Below are positions 47,887 to 59,500 of a stretch of DNA of 64,000 bases, in pieces; position 1 is the stretch's first letter; each line of letters begins with the position of its first letter. Source of the stretch: Pyrocephalus nanus (lineage: Eukaryota > Chordata > Aves > Passeriformes > Tyrannidae). The stretch is from positions 26,731,501-26,795,500 of the forward strand of contig CM076268.1 of NCBI GenBank assembly GCA_038380795.1, given 5' to 3'. Below the pieces are notes generated by a model. That model made no database searches. It saw nothing but the letters and a program-made list of their open reading frames with translations, and was not told the origin of the DNA. A program made the position numbers and the translations under genes.

Positions 47887-50800
47887 ATTTTTAAACCCTA
47901 GAACAAATGCACATATAAATGCAACTTAATATGCACAGATGATGTGTACATAAACTTTGTGCAGGCTTATACATTTTTGACATATATTTTTAGCACCCAT
48001 ACTTTTACTGCCTTACCTCTGAACTCCTTGGGACAAGAATTCAACTTTGGGTTATAGAAAAGATCTAGCATGTTATTTATTATAAAAAGGTTTTCACAGC
48101 TCTCTCTATTTTTTCTTTAGCTAATCAATCAATCTCTAATTTCTTAGCTTTTGTGTTACAATTTCATTTTTAAAATGTAGAATTTGCTTTCAGTGCTGTG
48201 TTTAAATTTCTCTGGTCAAAACACCAATCTAAAGTACACTTAAATTGGGGGAAGGATTAATCAGCAGCTCCTCTTGTACAGAGCAGAGAAGGGCTGCTAG
48301 AATAATTCCCAGCTGATTGGAAAGATGTTATATAAAATAAAATTTAAAAAAATAAAAATACCCCCCCCAACAGACAAAAGAGAATAGAACATGAAATAGG
48401 TTGACAACTTAAATGAGAAAATTTACTTTATAAAACTAGGCAGAGATAGCAGAGCCCTTTTTAATGAGAATAATTTGTAAATTATTATTTGCAAAACTGA
48501 AAATTGGTTTTAAATGCTTCACAACCCCCTTAATATATTGTAGGTACTTGGATGTGATGAAAAATAGCCACTGGGTGCCACTGTTGAGTTTCAGAGTACT
48601 GGGCAAGACAGAGTTTCTGTGGCAGCCAAAATTTGTAGCTGAGAAAGAGTGTGTGGGTAGTAGTTTTGCAACAGAAATAAATTATTTCTGCAGTTTTAGG
48701 GTTTGTGAAATAGAACCACAACCAACATTTTCTTCTCGCTGTTTCACCAGATATTATCATATCTAATAGTAGATCACTGTGACAGGTCCAACATGCCTCT
48801 TTCCCTGCATCCCTGCCTTGCAGTGCAGAGCAGAAACAGTGCTAAATGAGAAAGGACTATAACCTTGCTTTATTCTTCTGAAGCATTTTTTCTCTTATTG
48901 CAGACTTTTGGGCAAGCACATCTAGTCAGGCTGCAGGTCTTTCTAAATAACATATTTAGAGTGGTGCTGAAGTGTAGAAGACACCACTTTTTGCATGGCT
49001 TTCCATCAGTGATTTTCTTGGTCAACAGAGTGTAAATATGCTTTGGATGCAGCTTGTCTGTGCTTAGAGAAGCAGGAAGAATAATGGTGACTCACAGTGT
49101 GATCGTCTTCTGAGACATAAACTTCTACAATGAATGTGGTTCTAAATAGTTTTGGTTTCGGGAATAGATAATTAGAGCTTGTTGAATCACAGTCAGTTTT
49201 AATTCCTGAAAATGGACAGTGTTGCATGAAACAAGGTTTCTGTGTGGAGTTACACATTTCATTCTGTCTTGTCCAGAATAGTAATGTTGTGCAGTCTGTT
49301 TTTATGATCATTTGCTTTCAGCCAAAATAAAGTTAGAAAGGCATGTGTGTGTGATATGCATGGAACATAGAATTATAGGAATCTATAACTGAGTTTTCAG
49401 TATATTTTGAAGCAATGGAGCAGGATTTGGATTTTAGGTCCTCATACAAGAAAATTACTTAAAGAGAATAACTAGTTCTCTCAAATTTACAGGCTTGAAG
49501 TTAACACGTTTTGCTGGGTTTTGGTAAAATGAGGCCTCACACATTGTAATACTTTTGATAAATATTTTGCTCATAACTCTGATGGGAAATCTGTCAAGCG
49601 TAAACAAGCTGGTTTGAGCTGCCACAGACTCCGCCTAAGCGCTGAAAGAAAACTCTATAATTTGATACAGGAGTCTCTTTGTGGTGCAGATTTTAACCCA
49701 TTACTTGGTCAGTTGTGCAGCTGCATAAACTTTCCAGACGATGGGAAGAGACAGAAAGTGAATTATAGAATCTTTAGGTTTAAAGATTGATTCCTTTCTG
49801 CTGATAGAAAAGACTTCTACTGTCTCCTTACAGTAATAACCTGGCTTTGGGGTTGGGGCTGGGGTTTTTTTACTACTTGTTCTAAAGATCTCTTTTTGTC
49901 TCATGACTATTTCTGTAGTAGAGCAAATTTTAAAAAAAATGTAGTATAAACTCATCCATTTATTCTTTCTCATACCTCTCAATATATTACTTGAAAAAAT
50001 TTGAAGTGTTTTCAATTTATTATGCTGAATTTGAGAATTAGCAGGATTTAGTTTTTTCACGTATTTGGTGAACTGGAAGGTATATTGTGGCAGGTAGCTT
50101 ATTAAATATCAACACTTATGAGGAATTTTGAGAATTTAGTTAACAAATTTGATTGTATAGTGTTATAAATAAAATAGTGAAATCTCTTCCACACCCTTTA
50201 TTCTGTAGTTGCAGCTGGGGTAGGTCCGTTTCTTCAGCTTTGGGCAAATCAGCTTTCTGGGAAGGTCTGCAGTTAATGCAATGAGGCCTCTAGATATAGG
50301 TAATATTTTGATTACTTATATGATTGCTTTTTATTGTTGTATGAGTGCCAAATGCTTAGACTGATTTGCAGTGCAGTTGCTGTCCCAAATACATGTGATG
50401 TTGCTGACTTTGGAGGGTTCTCCCCAGTTTGTGTTGCTATAAGGGAGCTACACACACAGCTAGAACTTGTGAAGGTTTAGAAAAGGCAGATAAGTGAACA
50501 GTAAAGCATAGTCCATAATCAGCTACACAGTTCAAAGCACCCAGGATTCTTTTTATTCAAGATACAGATTTTGCTGATTACTTTAAGACCATCACATAAA
50601 GAATGGAAATGACTTTTCACAGAGCTCCATTCTCCTTATTTTTCTCCCATTTTGTACTGTTATAAATCCTACCCAACCCCTTTTTTTTTAATGTCCTCAC
50701 CAATTTTCAGGCTCAATTACACCCAAATTACATTGCACAATTCTGTTATCATGACATTTGAATTTATTCCTTTTATACGTATTCCAGATTTGTATTTTGC

Positions 50801-52500
50801 TCTGGCCTTGCATAAAATGCCATGCTCTGATTAATTGATTAATTCACTTTTTAAGGATCTTTGACATCTGTAGTGAAAGCTGCTGTAGAATTTCTAAGTT
50901 GATAAATTTATCAAGTCAAGGAAAATCATGAAGGAAAAAGCAGTAAAGGGACAGTGAATCATGTTACCATTTGCATGGCTGCTAATGTTAGGATTTTGAA
51001 GAATAACGATCATGCAAATGCAGTAGAATATGTGTTGTACTGCAGTGAGAAGTTCTGTATTCATTTACTTTTCAGTTAAGTACCCCACTTAAATTCTAAC
51101 ACCAATTTTCACTGTTTACTGATCTGTTGAGTTAAATGTTAATCATGCAGTGCTACTGAAATTTTTTTTTACTACTACTAAGGAATTCATTTCATCAAAG
51201 CTGAGATGATATATAGAAAAGAATTAGCACTGTGTATGCAAGAGTTTATAATAGAAACTAACTTCAGCATTCCAAGTCTTTCTTTTACTCTCCAATTCTG
51301 ACACTGTTGTGTGAAGATGAAAGTTTCTGACTCCTAAAACTTCCCAGGTGAAATATGATTCAGTCAAAGCAAGTCTGAGATTCAGACCAAACTTTTAATC
51401 TTTAGAACCTGAGATAAAGTGTCCTAATATCTGAAAGATCATTCTTAAATGATCATTTCCAGCTAGCTTAGTCAGGTCATTAAATTTGATCCACATGCCT
51501 ACCTGTGTTTCAGTAAGGCGGAATTCCCATTTTTATCCCTGTATTTAACTCGTGTCTCCTTTACACATCAATTATAAATTGTCTTTTCCCTGAAAAGATT
51601 TTGCCCTAGAAATCCAAAGTAATTTCTCCCAAATTAAATGTAAAGTAACCAAATGTTTTCTGAGAAGTAAGGTTTGCTCTTTCAAGTGTGTTTGGATACG
51701 TAACATCTTTAAATGTGAAGCAAAGTAAATGTTAAAAATCATAGAGAAAGTTTAGTATGCACCACGATGAGAGCACACTGAATTGCCATTATTTATTTCT
51801 AGAACCAAGGAGTTCCTACCCCTTCTGAAAGTAATCAATACCCCCAGGGGTCTGTCTGCAGCAGCAGCAGCTCAAACTGAAGTGTGTGCTCTATTTCCTC
51901 GTCAATGTGATGGTGGAAGATGTCACTTTTGGTACAGCAAGCTGCAGTTTGCTGGGCTCAGAATAGTTAATTGTGATGGCAGAAGCAGGAAAAGTAAACT
52001 GTAGAGGGAAGTGTAATTTCAGGAACGTTATAATGCTGTGCTTTAAGGAAAGGAGTCTCCTCAGGGCTCTTCAGTTCCAGCAGCGTTGCTGTTAGCAGGT
52101 GTGTTTCGGCAGGGGTGAAGCCTGTTTCATGCACAGCCGTGGTCTCTGTTCTCTCTAGGGTTACTGCACCACATGGCACTATTGATCTGCTGAAAAAAAC
52201 CCTAGTGGTGTATAAGCTGGTGTAACCACTGACTTTGTCCCAGATAAACTGTGTCCAAGCACCAAAACAATATAAACTGCAGAGACAGTGTTTGTTTCTC
52301 CTTATTATGGGCAGGTGTTACAGAAATGATGACATAAATATAGCTAAACATGAACATTATTCATAGCTGCCTCAGTCCTCAAAGATCAATGTCTATAAAA
52401 AAAAGTCTGCATTTCATCGGCTCTGTAAAAACAGACCATTTCCTGCTGATCTTTAAAGATTCTGTTTTTCATTATTTCCTATTAGAAGAGGAAAAAAACT
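47887..52500. other. Unique AT-rich sequence
   Basis: Mostly featureless. At 49096-49141 a 46-base minus segment has a GTGAGT donor and reads TTFIVEVYVSEDDHT, and at 51967-52189 a minus frame follows GTTTTTTTCAG. Both are discussed as findings and not called. No transposon recognised. Confidence 0.5.
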
Positions 52501-52510
52501 TTTGGATTTT

Positions 52511-52602
52511 AACAACAACAAAGGAATGAAAAACCATGTGAAGTGAAACTTTGTAGCATTAATCTGAGGTGCTTGCTGAACTTCACATGGTTTGTTGTTG
52601 TT
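52511..52602. repeat. Long inverted repeat (hairpin)
   Basis: AAACCATGTGAAGT at 52531-52544 is exactly complementary to ACTTCACATGGTTT at 52580-52593, with a 35-base loop. The pairing resumes outside: AACAACAACAAA at 52511-52522 matches TTTGTTGTTGTT at 52591-52602, apart from 11 extra bases in the left arm (GGAATGAAAAA). The whole therefore folds as a stem of about 23 pairs with one bulge. The shape could suit a small non-autonomous element, a precursor hairpin or a replication error. Confidence 0.85.
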
Positions 52603-54757
52603 TTTTTTTTAAACTACAGATCCTTAATAGCAGTTTTATAAAATTTAAATCATTAAATTTGCAAATGTGTGTTGGGAAGAGGGATAAATACTGTGGAGGC
52701 TGCCCATTTCAGTTCCTTGAAAAGTCATACATTCCTTGGAATACTATTAAGTCTCTCTGGTGGTCTTTGAATATTCCACAGGTCTCTCAATTTCTTTTTC
52801 ATCAGTTATCACAAATGCTCTGTCAAAAATGATGCTAAGATTCAAGGTAAGTCAGTAAAACCCTAAACACACGCACAGGGAGCACTCTGTCTGGTAGAGA
52901 AAGGTTTGAGAGAGGATGTTGAATGAATACTAGGAGCAATCAATCCCAATTGTGTGATGGTGACTTTGGTTAGCGCCGCTCCCTGGCTGAGTGCAAGGCT
53001 GAACTAGTCAAAACAGATTTGAAACAAGTGTAAGTAACTGGCAGGAGCTAATAAAAAGAGACTTCAATCAAGAGAGGCAGACGTAGCTGGAGTGCATCTC
53101 AGTTCTCTGGAGGCAGCTGAGGTCCTGTGTTGTGCTCAGCCATAGTCATCTGAGCATCCTGTCATGGCTAGGTTTCTACGTCTTCTGGATGTGCTGTGGC
53201 ATTGCATTGACATGGAGGAGATCTGAATTTATTATAGCTTAATATTCATAGTACCTCTCACCACTGAGTTATTGGTATGGTATCCATGCATGCCTGAAAC
53301 AAACAGTGTGTGGCAGTGGCGGAGAAGGAATTGGAAATTGAGCTTACTAACTACTCAGTCACAGAACTGAAAATAGCTCATGTTTCCACTCATTATTTCA
53401 TGGATTGAACGTCCTAAAGAGAAATTATTTCCAAAACAAGAAGGAAATGGCTTGAAGTGGATGCTATGGTTTCTAGATGCGATTTAGACCACCCTCTCAA
53501 TTAGTTTTTAATCTGTGTCCAAATTCCCAAGCACCCTGCTAATTTGCAGTGGTGTTATTAGCAGGTGGCTGCCAGCAAGCAAATTCTAAGCCATAAAAAA
53601 AAAAAAAAATGTTGTCGTTGACAGAAACAGCCCCACAGAGACATATTCATCTGAAACCTGAAGGCAGACTTAGGCACTTGAAACATATGTTGCCTGAACC
53701 AGGCAACAAAAGAGCACTTCCTAATTAAAGATTTACTTTGTTTTTTCTTCATTCACTTTGTCTTTCCATTTTAAAATGATCTGCCCTTTATTTGTTCAAC
53801 AACAGAGAGGTCAAGGCTGAAGTCTTAATGAAATCACGTACAGAGCAAAAAAATACCTGTTTTGCTTGTAAGTGCTGATAGCTCAGGTTCTTGGTCATAT
53901 AAGGTTACCCTTAAAGACAGCAGTGTTAGACTATTTGGTTCAGTCTTGCCAAATAAAAACTGCTTTTCAGTCCTGTGGTTGCTTCAGTGTTTTGTTTGTT
54001 GAGTTGGCTGGAGGGGCTTCAGGTGTAGTGTTTATGTGTGATATGTATATCATTAATATATGTGTTCTTGTTCAACTGACAGATTGCTCCCCCTGGGTTA
54101 TATTTTCATTTGGATAAGCTTAGCAGTAGACTCATTCTGTGATGTAACTCCTTTGGCTGGGGACAAATAGGGCTTGGGTGATGAATATTTCACAGAATTT
54201 TTCTTAGGAATGCAGTTGGATTTGATCAACTGTGTTTTCACCCAACTCCTTCTTTCCTGTTAGAGCAATACAGACATGGAATCTATATTATAATTTGTTA
54301 AAATATTCTAGTCAGTGTCACCACGTCTTGAGTTTAAAACCTTTTCTTCTTTTGTCCCAGTGGGATTGACAACTTTGAATGTTCTTAAAAAGATAAAATA
54401 CTCCTCTTTTGGAAAACTAAGCTGCATTATATCAATCAAATAGGATAATCTTGCTGAACTGAGGCAGCAGCTCACCAGCATGGCTATTAAATGAGCCTTG
54501 ATTTTTTTCTGCAGGAATGCAGTAGGAGATTAATAATATCAATAATGATGACAGTTGATGCAAATCACAGAATTTAAAGTTCAAGCTGATTTTTTTTTTC
54601 AGAAAAAAAATGTGATAAGGCAGAAACATGATAAATTTGAAAGCCAAACCATATTTACTTCTTTATGTCATGTAATTATGTAATTTTTGTTTATATTGAT
54701 TGATTTTTAACATTTTTCTATGATACGCTATTAAAAAAGAAAAATCACATTCCTGAC
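52603..54757. other. Unique sequence with one plus-strand exon-like segment
   Basis: At 52806-52848 the plus strand has an excellent acceptor (CTCAATTTCTTTTTCATCAG) and a strong donor (AAG followed by GTAAGTCAG) around 43 bases open in two frames. This could be a non-coding RNA exon or a chance pair. An A15 run lies at 53595-53609. Nothing else is recognised. Confidence 0.45.
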
Positions 54758-55010
54758 TTAAACAGTACAGTACTTTTCATCAAGCCTATCAGCAAGATCA
54801 GTAGGATTTAGAGGCTTCTGTAAGGATACTGTTGGAGGAGCTTTTCTGCTGAAGTTTCCCCAGGGAACAGATTTGCTGTTCAGCCTGTTCCCCACTGTTT
54901 CTGCCCCCAGAGCAGAGGTGTTGTGGAGGTGCTGCCCAGGGCCTGCCCCTGCTGAATTCGTGCTTCCATCTGAAACGATCTGAGAAATTGATTGCTCGGC
55001 TAAAGGCTTT
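54758..55010 (-). CDS. Candidate terminal coding exon, unknown protein
   Basis: A minus-strand frame of about 88 codons ending with TAA at 54758-54760. It starts after a pyrimidine-rich stretch (TTGCCCATTCTTTTG) with possible acceptors at AAATCAAG or GATCAG. The translation is polar and Ser/Asn/Pro-rich (DGSTNSAGAGPGQHLHNTS, then SVPWGNFSRKAPPTVSLQKP) and ends LADRLDEKYCTV. About a third of its codons begin with G. The acceptors are only fair and no donor precedes the stop, so it would be a last exon or part of a retrocopy. A plus frame at 54988-55188 overlaps its start, and the GC-richer composition here lengthens frames on both strands. The family is not recognised. Confidence 0.22.
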
Positions 55011-56429
55011 CTCTGATCAATTTCTTGATTTATTAGCAAAAGAATGGGCAAGATGCAGGTGTAGAATCCAGCCAGTTGTGGCTGTCACCAGGCAGGTGTC
55101 AGTTCCCCTCGTTGCCTGTCCTCGTTATCCTGACTCCAGAAGCGAGATGCAGAGGGATTTGATTCCCCTTGTGCCAAAACAGGGATGAGCTTTTCTCAGG
55201 AAGAGAATATGGATCAAAGTGGTTGTTGAGATACTGTAATTAGTGTTGAACATAATATAGGTCTTGCAGTCAGAAGTGTTTATAATGACAGCAAATTTTA
55301 CTTGGGATTCCCAAACCCACCCTGACTTACAGCTGTGCTACCTTGCTGCATTTGGGTTGAATTTGTGTGTCGTTTTCCCTCTTTCTTATAGTCAGAGTAT
55401 ATAACCTATGCCAGGTTTAGTTTTCATGCCAAAAGAGTACATTTTTATTTTGGAAACCTTGGAGCATTGTTACTAAAACAATGTTTTATGGGTTTATTGT
55501 TCCAGTTTTTCTGAGACTTTTAATAACTGTTTGCTGTTTTCCTGTCAGTAATTCTAAAAAAAACCTGAAAGCTTTATTGAAGTGTTTTAAAAGCTATTTT
55601 GTAAAAACCTGTTTTATATTTTTTCAAAAGTCTTAAATAATGAAGATTATAAAAATACTAAGAGACTGGATAGACAATAAATGATAGCATGAAAAATGTA
55701 CATTTGAGTAGCAACTTAGAAAGAAAAATCCAAGAATTGTAATGTGGCACAAATACAGGTTTTGAAAGACTTTTTTGCAAGAAATTATGATGCTTAGAAG
55801 TGATCATACAGCACAGTCAAAAACTTTGCAGTCTGTATTACTTTGAGATAAAAAATAAGAAAGGCACCTAGCAGAATTGATAATATTGCTCCCTAAGGTA
55901 TTACATGCTCAGGCTATGAGATAGTAAATAAGAAGGATTTGGGGAACTATGAAGTACATTTTCCAAATCTTACATAACTGCTTTCTTGAGCTTTCATGAC
56001 AAAATAAAATCTAAAATGGATCCATTTGTTTGCTATATCTTTATAGAGCATGTTTAATCCAGCATAGTCGTAGCTGTGCAAGAGCAATTAGGACATTTAA
56101 TCCAGTATATATATCACTTTATTGATTGTCAGTAAGAAAGGAATTAAACTTAGACAGAACCATATTCTCTTATGTGTCCATGTTTTTGTGTCTGTTGGGA
56201 TTATTAAAGGTCACAGAAATTCCTCTCTGGCAAAGTTGGGCAGCAACAGCAAGGGCTCTGTAGGAGCCGGGCTGTTCTTATTTTTGTACAAAAACCGTGT
56301 GCTCTTTCATGTGCAATGGATAGGAAGGAAAAAGCTTTTGGCACCGGGTGGTCTTAAACTCTCTTTGAAAATGGATTTCATACCCTTTGGAAACTTCATT
56401 CATTTACCAGTGCAGGGAATAAGAAACAT
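55011..56429. other. Unique AT-rich sequence
   Basis: No gene or transposon recognised. The plus frame at 56122-56526 runs into the CR1 tail at 56430 and is not supported as a gene. Confidence 0.5.
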
Positions 56430-56514
56430 GAGTCCGTGGAGACTCCTGAGCTCCTGTGCAAAATGCTCTAGGATGACCCACTGTGGTCCCTTCCAACCTT
56501 ACCTGTTCTGTGAG
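56430..56514 (+). mobile_element. CR1 LINE 3' tail fragment
   Basis: The plus strand shows GGAGACTCCTGAGCTCCTGTG, then GCTCTAGGATGACCC, then CACTGTGGTCCCTTCCAACC and TTACCTGTTCTGTGAG. This is the 3' UTR end of a CR1, with the last part equivalent to the usual CCAACCTTACCCATTCTGTGATT. Only about 85 bases are recognisable. A stretch of about 25 bases normally found before the last block is absent, so it has an internal loss. It is an old, short remnant. Confidence 0.75.
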
Positions 56515-59500
56515 ACACTTGACTGAAGCATTGATCTTGCAAGCAGTTTGTATTCTGGTGGAGGTGGGTAGACTCTGGGACCCATCTACATTCAGAAAAC
56601 ATTTGCTTTTATTGGTTTTTAAATAAAAGTATTTCTGAAAGCAAAATAAGCTATTTCATAAAAGATTGCTTCTGCTTAGGTTTTACTATCTCTGTTCAGA
56701 GGTCAAAGCTGTTGAAGGAATGTAGGACTTCATGATTCTTTTTGTTTTTAATGAGTGTGGTCCTTGATGCTTCTCAGCTAAAAGAAAGGCTTTGTCTGCA
56801 GTCCTTGGAAATTCAACTTCTCATTGATTAATACCTCTGTGTGTTGCAATGATTCCTTTTTCTTCTTTTGTTCAAATTTTATTTCCTTGTATTTTCATTT
56901 CTCCTTCTCACATATTTTTCACCACCTCATTTTGTTTCCCTAACACAGAGATATAATCACAATTTTCCTTTTTTTTTTTTATTAACACATTACCCTTGTT
57001 TCTAGTTCCTGTTATCTGCTAAGGTTTGTGCCTCCTCATGTGCACTTTCTTCTGCACCTGTCCTTCCCTCTCCAACTTCCACTGCTCTCACCGAAGCTTA
57101 TCAATCCAACTTTTCCTTCCCCGAACTGTAAAATGTCACAGAACCATTCTTTTTTGCCAATTGTTGCAAAGCTGATGTAATCTGACAGAAAACTGGCATG
57201 TGAGGATTAACCTTTTCCTTAAGTGTTTTAAAGAACTGAATTTACCAAAAACATAGAGCAAATAGTAATGTGCTAAGGATCCTTAAGTAAATCATTATGC
57301 ATTAGTCTTCTCTTTTAACTTATATTCACTCAGTTAAGCATTTTATTTGAAGATTCAGGACTATGTCCCAGTAGTTAAGTATGTTTTTATCTTTAATTGA
57401 TGTCACAGATCAGTAGTGATCAACTCTGAACAGTGGCTTTTCTTATTAACAGATTAGATTTTTTTGATTCTTTGACTAACACTCTCGAAATTGCTCGGTA
57501 TCAGATTTTACTTTCTTTAGGGATTGGATTTACTTCTCTGTGGAGTCAGCTGCTTTAGAGTAGCTCGTGACAATTTTTGTCTTTGTAAAATACTTGTTTT
57601 GAGGGCATTGATTACTAAAACTTTAATTATAACCCTTTTGTGTCCTCAAAGTGTGATAATGAACAAAGATTATTTTCCAGCCATTTCTCTAAGCCCAGTA
57701 TGAAGGACTAATTCTGATTTTCAGTAACTACCAATTGCATACCACTGCGGCCAGTGCTGTGCCACGAACATACTTCTTCGGGTTCTCTAATAAAAACATA
57801 ATAAAGACATGGATCTGTTAAATTTAGTATGCTGAAAATTTCAGACTAGTGTTAGCCAAAGTAAAACTATGAATTGTTTTAACTTGTGCGTAGTCATCTT
57901 GTTCCATTAAGACCCTTTTTTTTTTCCTGTTTTGATTTAAAAGGACACATAAGTAAACTGTTCTGTCTTATATAGTGTTTGAAAATAAGTAACAAATAGG
58001 TAAATTTAGCATAGCCATCAAATTATATGGAGAGAATTGGGAAAGTATAGAGGTCAAACAAGCTCTATTTTCCCAGTTTTAAAGAATCCTACTCCTTTGC
58101 TATAAGGCTTCCCTGAGTTCATTGATCATTCTTAGCATCTGAAGAGTCATTTCTAATATTGTATAAAGTTATTATTTCTTCCTAGAGATTAAATTAGGGA
58201 AAAGCAGCTTTAAGGCAGCATTTTCTGGTTTATATTGGCTAGATATTGAAGGTGTGTAACCCTCAACTAGTGAGTCCATTCTGTATTTGAAATTAAACAA
58301 GATTAAATATGTCTAGTGTGTACAGTATTTTGGAGTATGGAATTCATCTGAACTTTTATCTGTATGACAGAAGAAGATGAAGCAATGCCTGTTAAGATTC
58401 AATATTTTCAATTAATTTCATGTTCTACTTTTTTAGATTACTAGTGTGGAGATCCTTGGACCATGGCTTACATGATTTAAAAATCCCACCTATGTTACAA
58501 AGCTACATTAGTAAGAGCTTTTCATGAAAAGTTCAAAATGAACTTTAAGTGGACTTAGACACAAAACCTGCTTGCAACTACAACCAAATATTTGACTAAA
58601 ATGCTATTTAAATCCACCAACTGCATATAATGAAACAAACAAACAAAACCAAAACACCTATTTGGGAAAGGTATCATGCATATGACTTCTCATTTGGTAC
58701 ATATGTGCCAAGTGTATTTATTCTAATTTGCATTTTGTTAAATAGAGGGGTAAGAGAGATTTGAAACTTCCCCAGTGACATGAGTTGTAAGTTTCCTGCA
58801 GCAGCTTTTCCTGAATGAAAACAAACTGCAAGAAGAGTGATCTGGAACTGGAATAAGATGCATCAAGTAAATGTCTTTTAAATATATGAGTAACTGTAAA
58901 CACTAGTTAAACTTCAGTGAGAATTGTTTCATTTTATATAGAGATAGATTATTTTAAACATTTCTCTAAAACATAATTTTTATTCTGTCTTGTAAACCTT
59001 GTACCAATCTTATGAATTTCTGCAGTACAGAACTTAGAGAAACTTACTGGAAAGAGGAGAGTGATTCCTCTTGTAGTTTTGCCATATTTTTCTACATGAT
59101 TTTATGTAAGTGATTTCTGTCTTAGTATAATAGTTCCAATATGGAGAGCAGGTTTTCTTAATGCTATTATTTTCTCATTCAGAGCTATAAAGGGGTTCAT
59201 TAATCAGAATTGATTTTTTTTCAGAATTGAAATTAAAATCTTACTTTTCAAACAGAATTAAATCTAATTCCAGTTTCTTACCCACTGTAATTCTGCATTG
59301 CTCATCTTTCATCATGAAAATTTTGAGGGTTTTTTTTCAAGTTCCTCAGTAACCCCCTTTTTTAAACAAACAAGCTCAATAAGAGTCAGCCAGAAGACCT
59401 AAGTGATTTTACTTATTGAAGTCTTAGAGGTAGCTCTTGATTAACCTAATATATGAGTAGCTAATTCCACATAATAAAAGTTTTAATCATTATGTCAGAT

